Shown piece by piece: positions 9,707 through 20,149 of a stretch of DNA of 64,000 bases. Position 1 is the first letter of the stretch. Every line of letters starts with the position of its first letter. The notes beneath the pieces were generated by a model. It saw only the letters and a program-made list of their open reading frames with translations, did no database searches and was not told the origin of the DNA. Source of the stretch: Acanthochlamys bracteata. Its lineage: Eukaryota > Streptophyta > Magnoliopsida > Pandanales > Velloziaceae. Where the stretch lies: contig JAFKAK010000696.1 of assembly GCA_019914995.1 (NCBI GenBank), positions 44,896-108,895 of the forward strand. Direction: 5' to 3'. The position numbers and the translations under genes were made by a program.

Positions 9707-12700
9707 TGTTTCGCCGGCAATCTGAGAATAGTACTTTGCGGAACAGCACCGGGAATACATCGTAGGTAGAAGACACCTTTCGACCGTCAGAGTGATTCTG
9801 GAATCTTGTTGTCGAAACACTCACAGGTGATCCGCTGAGGCTAGGTACTTTGAGGGATCCGGGAAGCTCGAAAATGGGTTGTCTGATGAGGAGGCACAGT
9901 ATAGTTGCCCTGCGACCACCAAGCGTCAAATGACTGGGAATCCATTGTTGGTATGCGAGGTGATGACGAGAATGTTTTGAAGCGTTGATGACGCGGAGAG
10001 ATGGTTGCACCGCAGCTAGCTATTTGTTGCTGAGCTAGGCAGTGTGGTGAGGACTGGAAATGTGCGAGATGGTAGTGTCAGGCGTTTGATCGGATTGCAG
10101 ATGCTTATGTAGAGATGAGCTTACAACATCGGGGGGCAAGCTGAGCATCTTATAGAAGGGTAGCACTGCAACGTTCCGAATTAAGCTATCAAGGTGCTGA
10201 AGATGGGCGCCACTGCAGGACAGGCTGCACGACGGCAGCGGACCCTGGCTAGACGTGCAAAGGCTGGCATCTGCACGCGGCATAATGGCGCGGCCTCCAT
10301 CCTTTTTACGGCAATGCCTCCGGAGTTTTTGTGTTGTTATTCTGACTTGGAGTGGCCGGCGACGTTACACCACGGAGCAGGGAGTGGCGAAGGCGCAGGC
10401 TAAAACCTGTTCGGGGCTTTGATAAACCATTGGTTGATGCTGACCTCCAGTCCGCAATGGCCGCCATGAGCACCGTGCAGGCCGTTCGGATTGTTGTTGC
10501 GCTGCAGTGAGGCTCAGCCTCACGTATGTTGTTGAAGAGTCCACGCTGTATGGATTGCCTTTTGTGGTCGTGTGCGGATAGGCGAAGGCATACTCCTGTC
10601 TAGTATTCATACTGTAGCGGACGTTGTCGGGGCTCGTGGTGCTTAATCAGATGGCGGACAACGTGGCCGCTGTGGCTACTTTTTTCTTGTTCTATTGCGT
10701 CACTGTCCGGAATCACTGCACACACCGAGGTACGAATGTCGTTTGACTCGAGTTAGTTGTCGTTTCGCTTGTCGATGTCCTACGGCCCCCCCGCGCCCGT
10801 GAATAGTTCATGATACTGCCTGAGGTTCGCATAGGACCGCGCGAGCCGCAAGTGCTGCAAGTGTCCCAGCCTGTCACCGACTTTTGGTCGGTCGCAAAAC
10901 TGATCCCGACAAGGGGACTTGTGGTTGCAACAGAAATAGGAGAATAGTGCATGCCGCTCCAATACTGTCTGAAGATGGGGAGCAGGGGCTGAGAAGTGGC
11001 CGATGGTGGATACGCAGGAAAACGGAATTTGCGACCCTTATCGTGACAAGCAGCCTCGTATTGGCCGACAGCAGCAGGATGCAGCCGTTGGGCAGTTGAG
11101 GATAAAGAGATACCTAGAGAGGCGAGCGGAGTTGGAGGTGCAGTAGGCGAAGAGGCTGGAGCGTTGCGCAAAGGGATGTGAGGAAGGAGTTGTGGCTCGC
11201 ACCTGCTATGCCCTGTTCAGCGGCGGGCTCACGTGACTGCTGACGTAAAGCTGACCGGCCGATTACGTATCTGCCGTTGGCGGCATCTTCCCATGAACAA
11301 CATTTGCATTATCGGATGATCGTCACAACCCATCAAAAGGCGATCATCCCTTATGACGACGTACGCGCTGCAAATGTGCCACATCAGACGACTCCTTTCG
11401 CATACTGGAACCAGAACTCGCGACAAGACGGAAGCAGCGGGCTGCCAACGCTGCCGTACCTTGTCAATAGCACCGCCAATGCACGGTACGTGTTGCAGTG
11501 ATCATTTGCTCTGATGAAAGACGCAAGACAGATGAGTATGACGATAGCCGCGGGTTGGCGCCACGGACGCAGGACCCCGAATAGGCACTTGATGAACGAC
11601 ACCACGGTGAGTATATGAGTATCTCGCGAGATTCGCCTCTCAGATGACTGTACTACTGCCCCAACGCGGTAATTTTCTTCTCAAATTGTCACAGCAACCG
11701 CGACCCCGCAAACCAATCTGTGGAGCTTCTAGACCGCATGCCCAGGCTTCTGACCAGACGTGCTGTGCGGACCGCACATGGGTATTCCGCAAAAGTTCCG
11801 TGCATGATTCCACCACTCGTGGCATTCACCAACCTCAGAATTCGGGTCGTTAGCCTGCAATGAGCTGCAACAGTCGAGTCATACGCGCAGAAGCGAATGC
11901 TTGTCTTCAATGTGTCTTATCAGATTGCCCATGAGCCCTCGCCTAGGTCACTGAATAGTATAACTCGGCATCGCCATAGCGAACAACCTAGCCAAAAGCC
12001 ACACGTCACACAGACCCTGGCTGATGCTTCTTTTCTGCAGCGTAAACACCTGTATTCCTAACCCGTCCAATGAAAGGAGGACTGCACTGCGGCTAACGTA
12101 ACGTCTATTCGCAAGAAGATACATCTTTGGCTGAGAGTCACGACACACCCTGGGCCCAACGGAGCTTTCATCATGCAGGGTCTAATCTACCAACTTCAGA
12201 GGTCGAATGCTAAAGTCGAAAACCATTATCAGGCCATTCACAAGATCTTTCCCACGGGTGCACCGCTTATCTCTTAGGCACCAGAACCAGGTGGTGTGCC
12301 TCTGCCCTATGCCAAGGCCAGCCGGTCGTGGATTCCACTATGATGGTGAATTATGAAGGACCTGAATTGCGATAGCGTGCGTCATACCCAGCAGATCACG
12401 GTCTGCAAGACCTACCGGACGTTATGTGATTGATCTTGATAAGATGCTTCACCAGTGGCCAACTCTGGAGATTTGCACGACATGCTGTGCTCGGACGAGA
12501 CTTGTCATCTACCCACATGACCGATATCGTACGAGGAGGACTGTTGGACATGAAAAGTTATACAATACTACCTTTTCAAGTGTGAGAAATCTCGAGACCT
12601 CCGTTTTATCAAACATACATCCAGATTGGGCACACAGACGCTAGAGAATGTTAAGCGACCCAGACACCGGTAGATACTCTCGCGAATATCCTATATCCTA

Positions 12701-14389
12701 TGAGGGCAATAGCAGCATCGAACAATTGCTCAGTCGGGGGACATTATTCTTCCTGCATCGATAACTTTACTCGTCGTCGGCAGTGAACCGTCCAAGGTCA
12801 TCTCAGAGAGTCAGCTTTTCTGAAGTACAGTGCTCTTTCACAGGTTTGAAAAACCGAGCTGGTAGACTGCACAGTGCGTCGCCATATTTCATGCCAGTAT
12901 TCGTGCTCTGAAAAGCGTTCACCTCGATAATTTTCGCCTGTTATCACTCGTACACTGGACCCTGTTGACTGTCCATGCATCTCAGCTCCGGGCCTACCGA
13001 GCAGGATTGATTCGCCTTCGAGTTGAGCCCTCAACTCACAGGGCATACGAAAGCGTTTCTTGCGATGCCGGTGACCCAACAACCCGAACCGAGGAAACGC
13101 AACGTCATTCCCGATAACTTCTCACCACAGCTCAGAAGCACTAGGATATTTCTCACACCTATCCCATACCAATAGCGATTACCTGTGATAAGTCCAAAGC
13201 GGACAATCATGGACTGTATTTTGTCTGCGCGAAACCCTTCCAGAGAAAAAGACGCTCTGCAGGTACTGTAAGACAAAAAGCATACATCCTGAGCTATTAC
13301 TATATTGTGGACGGCCACAACCGTGAATGGCAGACGCTGGGACCACAATGTCGCCATTCTCGGCCCCAATACAGGTGGCCTCATTTTTTTGTCCCGGCTA
13401 CTCAACGTTTTCACTGCAATGACATCGTTCAGCAGCTCGGACTGCTTGAAAGCCCGCGATAACATGGTAGATAAGCTGACAAATTATTACCCACATGCGC
13501 CCAGGTACAAGCGTTACTTCGACGGTTTTGGGCCATGGCGGTGTTTTCGCTTCACCAGAATGGGTCGAACGTTTGTTCCGTCAATATTCCCGGGATCGTC
13601 TTGATTTACATCTACGATAACAGCGTGTTCGGTTTTTCATCGCAAACTTCTGAAGAGCGTGCGTCATTTTACGCATCTTGCTCAGTTCCTGTAGTTCTTC
13701 TCTGTTGGCCGTCGATATTTCCTCTCGAGCGGGCCAGGAATTTTCAACTTTGTCACTCGACGATTCCGCTCCTTGATCTTCAGTATTTGGTCGCTTCCAT
13801 ATCTTTGGTATTTTGATAAAACATTGGCGGGTCGCTGTAGTTGGTTTTGTCTTACATCCAAAGTTGTTCCCGAAGGGAAAGAGCTGATCTACCTGTTACC
13901 AGTCACGCCTGAAGGTGCATGATCGATATCGATCGTTATTTGAACACCATAAAGGCAGTATAAAAAGATGTCGCCAAGGACTAGGGTGTGCGTATCGCAG
14001 CCAGAACCTATATGCTAATTATCCAGCCACAACCTCATCCGCAGAGCTGTCAATCGTCTGTCCTCGCGCGTTTTCGAAGCCACGGATCCGTGGAGCTGTT
14101 GAAGGAGAAAAGGTTAACAGCGACCGCGGTTTGTTCGATTGATCATACGCGCAGAGCATGAGCGGGTTAAGCCCATTGTCGAAGATATTGGTATGTTTGA
14201 AAGCTACGCGGAGCTGCGATATAGCACCAGAAAATTCTGCTTAAGAGAGGACATTTGCATTGCGATTTCAAGGAGTTGAAGGTAATTAAAGATTCAAGAT
14301 CGAGGTGAGGCCGGAGGGGAGGTCAAGTACAACACACGTCACTAACTTGCCTCGACTCTTGACATGCAGAGGCGGCCGATGCGACTATT
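9707..14389. other. 4.7 kb without a recognisable gene
   Basis: Normal base composition but only short frames on both strands. The longest (minus 10713-11171, 152 codons; minus 13031-13465, 144 codons; plus 13305-13604) show no motif I can place. The first few hundred bases are probably the promoter and a 5' leader intron of the bZIP gene. Sequence from about 13900 onward could be decayed rDNA spacer because it abuts the rDNA island, but I see no spacer signature. Confidence 0.35.
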
Positions 14390-14874
14390 TCGCACCGAAA
14401 AGGCCGTTCGAAATGTTGAAGACCTTGGACTGAACAATGTTCTCCCAAGGCCCAATGAACCCAATCCTTAGAGCCAATCCTTTTCCTGAAGTTGCGGATC
14501 TATTTTGCCGACTTCCCTTATCTACATTTGTTCCCATCAACTAGAGGCTGTTCACCTTGGAGACCTGTTGCGGCATGAGTACGACCTGGCGAAAACTATT
14601 GCTTCAAGCGGGGTTTTCAAGGACCGTCGGGGCGTACCAAACGCCACAAAGTGCGCGACTCTTCCGGCCGTTGAACCCTAGCTCCGGACGAAACCGATTT
14701 CAGGGTGATAGACCATTCAAAAGAAAAGAGAACTCTTCTTGGGGCCCCGCTGGGTCTACGCTCTCAGTTGCGTTGCCACGAAGAATTTACATCCAGATGC
14801 CGGAGTATTAACCGGCTTCCCTTTCGGGGCGGGCACAAGCGCCCACATTAAAACGGAGTTGCCCTATCCCTTAG
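14390..14874 (-). rRNA. internal 28S rRNA fragment, inverted relative to the rest of the rDNA
   Basis: Read on the minus strand, this is the middle of fungal 28S rRNA. In order it gives the blocks beginning CCTAAGGGATAGG, ACTCCG, GGTTAATACTCCGG, AACGCAACTGAGAGC, GAAGAGTTCTCTTTTC, ATCGGTTTCGTCCGGAG, AGTTTTCGCCAGGTCGTACT, AGGTCTCCAAGGTGAACAGC, AGATAAGGGAAGTCGGC and AAAAGGATTGGCTCTAAGG. The core match is 14443-14874; the part 14390-14442 looks like a variable expansion segment. It ends where plus-strand 18S begins, so the two genes are fused head-on in opposite orientation. This segment does not overlap, in 28S coordinates, the 28S piece at 16523-17666. It is not a complete gene. Confidence 0.88.
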
Positions 14875-15363
14875 GTTAATTGCGATAACGAACGAGATTT
14901 GACCTGCTAACTAGCCAGACTAGCTTTGGCTGGTCATCGGCTTCTTAGAGGGACTATCGGCCTGGCCGATGGAAGTTTGAGGCAATAACAGGTCTGTGAT
15001 GCCTTTAGATGTTCTGGGCCGCACGCGCGCTACACTGACAGAGCCAACGAGTTCTTCACCTTGGCCGGAAGGTCTGGGTAATCTTGTTAAACTCTGTCGT
15101 GCTGGGGATAGAGCATTGCAATTATTGCTCTTCAACGAGGAATGTCTAGTAAGCGCGTGTCATCAGCACGCGTTGATTACGTCCCCTGCCCTTTTACACA
15201 CCGCCCGTCGCTACTACCGATTGAATGGCTCAGTGAGGCCTTTGGACTGGCTTAGGAGGTTGGCAACGACCACCTGAGCCGGAAAGTTCGTCAAACTCGG
15301 TCATTTAGAGGAAGTAAAAGTCGTAACAAGGTTTCGTAGGTGAACCTGCGGGAAGGATCATTA
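14875..15363 (+). rRNA. 18S rRNA, 3' terminal third only
   Basis: Begins TTAATTGCGATAACGAACGAG and runs through the blocks GGCTTCTTAGAGGGACTAT, GGAAGTTTGAGGCAATAACA, GGGCCGCACGCGCGCTACAC, the CACACCGCCCGTCGCTACTA decoding-site region, and the 3' end GTAGGTGAACCTGCGGGAAGG. About 490 of roughly 1,800 nt are present; the 5' two thirds are replaced by the inverted 28S piece. Several single-base indels relative to the universal sequence are visible (one missing base in TTTTACACACC, one extra G near the 3' end), alongside substitutions that preserve helix pairing. Confidence 0.93.
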
Positions 15364-16212
15364 CAGATTCAGAATAGAGCCTAGCAGTGCGCCGTCCCAC
15401 CTGTCAGGGGAGGCCGGCGTCGCTCTGGCCAAGTGAGGGGTGCTTGGGCTTCACTTTTGTTCATACAAACGCGAAGAAGGCAGTTGTACGAGCCTTCAAG
15501 GTCTCGGCAGCTGGTACTGCGGTCAAAGTCCCATGTAGACGGAGCATAGATAGCCAACTTTTTGTTCGTAGTCTCAAATCCCGGCCTTAGGAGGGACGCT
15601 TTGCCTTGAGACCTTACTTGGGTCCCATGGGACCCAGCCTCTTTTTGCAAGCGAGGTTGGGGCCTGGGCCTATCGTAAACCCACCGAAATCGTTGCAAGA
15701 AAAGTATGGTAAACGTGACCTGACCGCGGCCGTAGCTCTGCGGCCGATCTGATGGACACGGGGGTAAATTGCGTTTAATACTCACCTTCCACAGGCGTAA
15801 TATGCCGGCGGAGTTGGTTTGATCTTCGGATCGGGTGAGCGCTTGTTGAATAGGCCTGCCGTATCGATTTTTACCGCACGGGGAAACTCACCACGGCGGC
15901 CCCGGCCGACATATTGGGAGCGAGCCAACGCCGCTTGCTGGGCGCGCTCAAAAAGCCGCGGTCGGGACCCTAGGGCCCAGTACTGCGTGCGCTGGTTGAT
16001 GCCACCTGGTCAGCATCTGCTGACCTGCACTTGCGCCGTGACGCAACCTGCGCCTGGTATCACCGGGCTTGGGAGTGTCGATGGCAAGAGATCCTATAAC
16101 CAACTCCCTGACCCCTTGTATATGTGTACCGACGGGTGGGCCGTAGCCAACGGGGACAACCACAAAAACCTTTTGCAGTGGCAGTGTCTGTCTGAAATAA
16201 ACAATCTATTAA
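15364..16212 (+). other. internal transcribed spacer 1, unusually long (about 850 bp)
   Basis: Lies between the 18S 3' end and the 5.8S start. Most Pleosporales ITS1 are roughly 150-250 bp, so about 850 bp is several times longer. It is GC-rich and contains an 18 bp perfect palindrome at 15619-15636 (TGGGTCCCATGGGACCCA). The last 100 bp resemble the usual Pleosporales ITS1 tail (GGACAACCACAAAAACC then CTTTTGCAGTGGCAGT). I looked for group I intron core elements and did not find a convincing set. The extra 600 bp may be an insertion or a lineage-specific expansion. Confidence 0.85.
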
Positions 16213-16369
16213 AATGTTCAACAACGGATCTCTTGGTTCTGGCATCGATGAAGAACGCAGCGAAATGCGATAAGTAGTGTGAATTGCAGAATTCAGTGAA
16301 TCATCGAATCTTTGAACGCACATTGCGCCCTTTGGTATTCCATAGGGCATGCCTGTTCGATAATCGTTT
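16213..16369 (+). rRNA. 5.8S rRNA
   Basis: Contains CAACAACGGATCTCTTGG, GCATCGATGAAGAACGCAGC, GCGATAAGTAGTGTGAATTG and GAATCATCGAATCTTTGAAC, the invariant fungal 5.8S blocks. The stretch CCCTTTGGTATTCCATAGGG is the Pleosporales form of the 3' hairpin. The extreme 3' end reads GTTCGATAATCGTTTC where GAGCGTCATTTC is usual, so a few bases are changed or miscalled. Length is about 157 nt, as expected. Confidence 0.95.
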
Positions 16370-16522
16370 CAAACCCTCAAGCGGCAGCTTGGTGTTGGGT
16401 GATTATCCTGCGGAACTCCCGCGGACTCGCCTTAAATCTATTGGCAGCCGACATCGTAGCTAATTGCGCAGCACATCGCGCCTAAGCTCGGTGCCGGCTA
16501 TCCACGAGCCTTGTCTCACCAG
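16370..16522 (+). other. internal transcribed spacer 2
   Basis: About 150 bp between 5.8S and 28S, beginning AAACCCTCAAGC and containing GCTTGGTGTTGGGTGAT, the standard conserved start and helix region of fungal ITS2. Length is normal for Pleosporales, in contrast to ITS1. Confidence 0.92.
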
Positions 16523-16557
16523 TTTGACCTCGGATCAGGTAGGGATACCCGCTGAAC

Positions 16558-16589
<32 letters not shown>

Positions 16590-17666
16590 CAACAGGGATT
16601 GCCCTAGTAACGGCGAGTGAAGCGGCAACAGCTCAAATTTGAAATCTCACCCTCTTTGGCGCCCGAGTTGTAATTTGCAGAGGGTGATTTGGCGTTGGCC
16701 ACGGTCAAGTTCCTGGAACAGGACGTCACAGAGGGTGAGAATCCTGTACGTGGCCGCTGGTCTTCGCCGTGTAAACCCCTTTCGACGAGTCGAGTTGTTT
16801 GGGAATGCAGCTCTAAATGGGAGGTAAATTTCTTCTAAAGCTAAATAAATTGGCCAGAGACCGATAGCGCATAAGTAGAGTGATCGAAAGATGAAAAGCA
16901 CTTTGGAAAGAGAGTCAAAAGCACGTGAAATTGTTGAAAGGGAAGCGCTTGCAGCCAGATTTGCCCGTAGTTGCTCATCCTGGTTTCGGCCTGGTGCACT
17001 CTTCTGCGGGCAGGCCAGCATCAGTCCAGGCGGCTGGATAAAGGTCCTGGAATGTACCGTCCTCGGGGAGTGGCCTTATAGGGGGGGCGTAATGCGGCCA
17101 GCTTGGACTGAGGTCCGCGCATCTGCTAGGATGCTGGCGTATTGGCTGTAAGCGGCCCGTCTTGAAACACGGACCAAGGATTCTAACATCTATGCGAGTG
17201 TTTGGGTGTGTCGCCCGAGCGCGCAATGAAAGTGAACGGAGGTGGAACCCTTTGGGGCGCATCATCGACCGATCCTGATGTATTCGGATGGATTTGAGTA
17301 AGAGCGTATAGCTTGGGACCCGAAAGATGGTGAACTATGCCTGAATAGGGTGAAGCCAGAGGAAACTCTAGTGGAGGCTCGCAGCGGTTCTGACGTGTAA
17401 ATCGATCGTCAAATTTGGGCATAGGGGGAAAGACTAATCGAACTATCTAGTAGCTGGTTCCTGCCGAAGTTTCCGGTAGGATAGCAGTAACGTTTTCAGT
17501 TTTATGAGGTAAAGCGAAAGATCAGGGCCTGGGTATTGAAACAACCTTCACCATTCTCAAACTTCAAACTTTAAATATGTAAAGAGTTCTTGTCACTTGA
17601 TTGGACGGGACATTGAATGTATCGTTACCAGTTCGCCATTTTTGCAAGCAGAACTGGCGATCCGGG
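16523..17666 (+). rRNA. 28S rRNA, 5' third (D1-D3 region), truncated
   Basis: Begins TTGACCTCGGATCAGGTAGG and AACTTAAGCATATCAATAAG, then passes through GGGAATGCAGCTCTAAATGG, GATGAAAAGCACTTTGGAAA, CTGTAAGCGGCCCGTCTTG, the CATCGACCGATCCTGATGT block and the CTAGTAGCTGGTTCCTGCCG block. Homology stops abruptly after AGCAGAACTGGCGAT near 17666, with unrelated DNA following. About 1.14 kb of an expected 3.3 kb is present. D1/D2 variable helices differ from common Pleosporales forms, and scattered single-base indels occur. The gene is incomplete here. Confidence 0.94.
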
Positions 17667-18017
17667 TCCTTCGCCTCACTCCGCATTCTATCGAGAAGCC
17701 TTTGCACTCGCCTTGACGGGCGATAGGCTATCCTGTCCCCGCACTGGCGATCTCAACCGGTGTGCATTACGCCAACTGTCTTCACCAATGCGTGTCTAGC
17801 GGCTTGCCTGTCTTACTGTCGCCAAAGCGACTTTTTCCAAATGTAGGAACTAAGTTGTCGATGGATAGCAGATGGCAGTTATCATCATTGATGACCACTG
17901 CTTGATCTTGTGTTTCTGTATCCGACCACTACATATACTGCTTCTCCTTTATTCGGTAAACGATTACGTTGTGATCTAAAAATCTGCACTCGCGAAAAGA
18001 ACAAAGGTCGCGACGCT
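17667..18017. other. junction and spacer between rDNA fragment and transporter gene
   Basis: No rDNA similarity beyond the abrupt 28S break and no supported reading frame. The right part should contain the promoter of the transporter starting at 18018. Confidence 0.5.
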
Positions 18018-19657
18018 ATGGGCAAAGACGAAATTCAGCATGTAAGGCAAATGTCAGACGTAGACGACCTAGGACCGAGAAGAACGCATACAAACATGCG
18101 GACAAGGCGCTCGAGTTCTTGAAGCTCAACGAGACTGGCGATGAGCATAGGGTTGTGGACGAGAGGGAATTGGTGAGGCGCATCGACTGGATGATTGTGC
18201 CCATCATGTTCGTCTGCTACTTTCTTCAATTTCTTGACAAATCTCTTCGTAAGTTCAAATATATAATATGAAATGTATGTAGCTGATGATTGTAAGTGAA
18301 CTACGCGGCCGTGATGGGGATCTTCGAGGATACCCATATCACGACTGAACAATATGGCACTCTCTCTGGCTCTTCTACCTTGCGTTCCTCTTATTCGAGA
18401 TGCCTCACGCGTTCCTGATCCAACGGCTTCCGCTGGCAAAGTATCTTGGCACGTATCTGCCTCTGGGGCACTGTAGTCGCCTCCGCACTGCAGCTTGTAA
18501 CTCATTTGCTGCGCTCGCAGCGTGCCGCTTCTGCTGGGCATGTTCGAGTCTGCTATCAGCCCTCCTCATTCTCGTCACAGCGATGTGGTACAAGCGGTAC
18601 GTGAATTCCGGTCATTCTATATTTATCAATGACTCATATCTCGAATTTTAGTCACGAGCAACCGAAGCGTGTCGGGTTCTGGTACATGGGTGTCGGCATG
18701 GCAATGATGGCAGGCTCGCTAATCTCATACGGTTTCCAATTATACAGGAGATCACTTCAACAACTGGCAAATCATGTATCTGTGCGTTGGCGTGTTTACT
18801 ATCGCTGCAGGTGTCGTTGTCATCTTGTTCCTGCCGGATAGCCCCATATCGCCGACTGTCGCATGCGGAGAAAGTCATGGCTGTCGAGCGTCTACGTGAG
18901 AACAACACGGGCATTGAGAACAAGCACTTTAAGTTCTACCAGTTTGTCGAAACTCTCCGCGATCCACAGGTCTGGCTTCAGCCTACATCACGGTTGCAGG
19001 GTGCATGCCGAATAGCGTGGTTGGATCCCTTTCAAAGCATAATAATATCGTCCTTGGGTTTTCGAATAAGAATACCACGCTACTACAGATCCCAGGAGGG
19101 TTCATCTCCGTGGTCAGCGTCATCATCGGTACGCAGATCGCAGCGCGGTACAACGTCCGCGGCGTTATGCAAATCTTTTGGACTCTATGTGGCGGTGTCT
19201 TGGGCGGAAGTCTGATTGCATTCCTACCATCGAGCAATCGTGCTGGGAGGTTGGTAGGAATCTACTTCGCCCATGTTAATGGTGCCTTCTCCCGCCATAC
19301 TCCTTCGCAGCGTGCAATTTTGCGGTAAGCCCACTACCCCTTTCCTACTCTCCCATCATCTGATAAACGACCAGGCCACACTAAGAAGGTCACGATGAAC
19401 GCCATCCTCCCTCATGGCCTTTTCTATTGAAATATCATCGGTCCGCTGACGTTTCGCAACAAAGACGCGCCGAGTTCGAAACGCAAAGATCACTATTGTT
19501 GCTGTGACTGCGACTGTTCCTATCGCGGTCATAATTCTGCTTGGGTACTATAGGTGGGAGAACAAGAGGAGGATTATGCACATGTAGACACAGACCGGAT
19601 ATTGAGTTCAGCGATTTGACCGATCGGGAGAACTTGGAGTTGAGGTACAAGTACTGA
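18018..19657 (+). CDS. major facilitator transporter, Dal5/allantoate-permease type (anion:cation symporter)
   Basis: Twelve-helix plasma-membrane symporter of the ACS family, which in fungi imports organic anions such as allantoate, nicotinate, pantothenate and related carboxylates. The start at 18018 gives MGKDEIQHVRQMSDVDD. After a frame change the conserved first helix follows as RRIDWMIVPIMFVCYFLQFL, then TEQYGTLS, the FEMPHAFLIQRLPLAKYLG segment, HEQPKRVGFWYMGVG, and the loop SPISA/RLSHAEKVMAVERLREN. The later half contains SIIISSLGFSNKNTTLLQIP, ISVVSVIIGTQIAARYNVRG and RFNKDAPEFE-like text, ending at 19657. Introns are at 18249-18296 and 18597-18651, and near 19325-19374. About six frame changes interrupt it. 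It is convergent with the ammonia-lyase at 20150. The substrate cannot be deduced; a phenylpropanoid or aromatic acid would suit its neighbour, by inference only. Confidence 0.88.
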
Positions 19658-20149
19658 GTTGGCACGCGGAGAAGCCAGAGTGGTTCCGCATTACTCGTGG
19701 AATACGTTCACATTCGGACAGAACACCCGGCCGATCGCTTCGGTACGCATACAAAAAGTTGGGCATATTTGGCGGCTTCTCTTCACCGGTTGAAAATGCT
19801 GGTTACGATGTACCTTTTACAAATTTTCGAATGGACTCAAAAGTGTCAATGCGTGCTTTCAAATATTGGTATCGTGTCGCGCCTCGCGACATATTTGCGC
19901 TTCTCCTTCAAACTTCCTCAAAACATTCCACTACAACAGAATAAAAGGCACCGTTCCTCATTGACTCATAAACCGCACTGTTCATGCTTCCATCGTCTTG
20001 TATTTGACACTGCTACCCAATCGCGTTCCGTCATCTCTCTCATTTCTGCGAAAGTACTCATTTTCCACAAAAGGCACCTCCAACGTTTTCCTTACGAAAT
20101 TATAACATTTCTTGCTGGCCTTGCCCAGAATTGAGTCGCGTCTGGGTTC
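19658..20149. other. convergent intergenic region
   Basis: Shared 3' region between the transporter (plus) and the ammonia-lyase (minus). A plus frame at 19697-20134 shows no motif. I see no clear polyadenylation motif. Confidence 0.5.

Noticed and set aside
15364..16212. Group I intron inside the rDNA spacer
   Set aside because: The extra length lies in ITS1, not inside an rRNA gene, and no convincing P, Q, R, S core set could be assembled.
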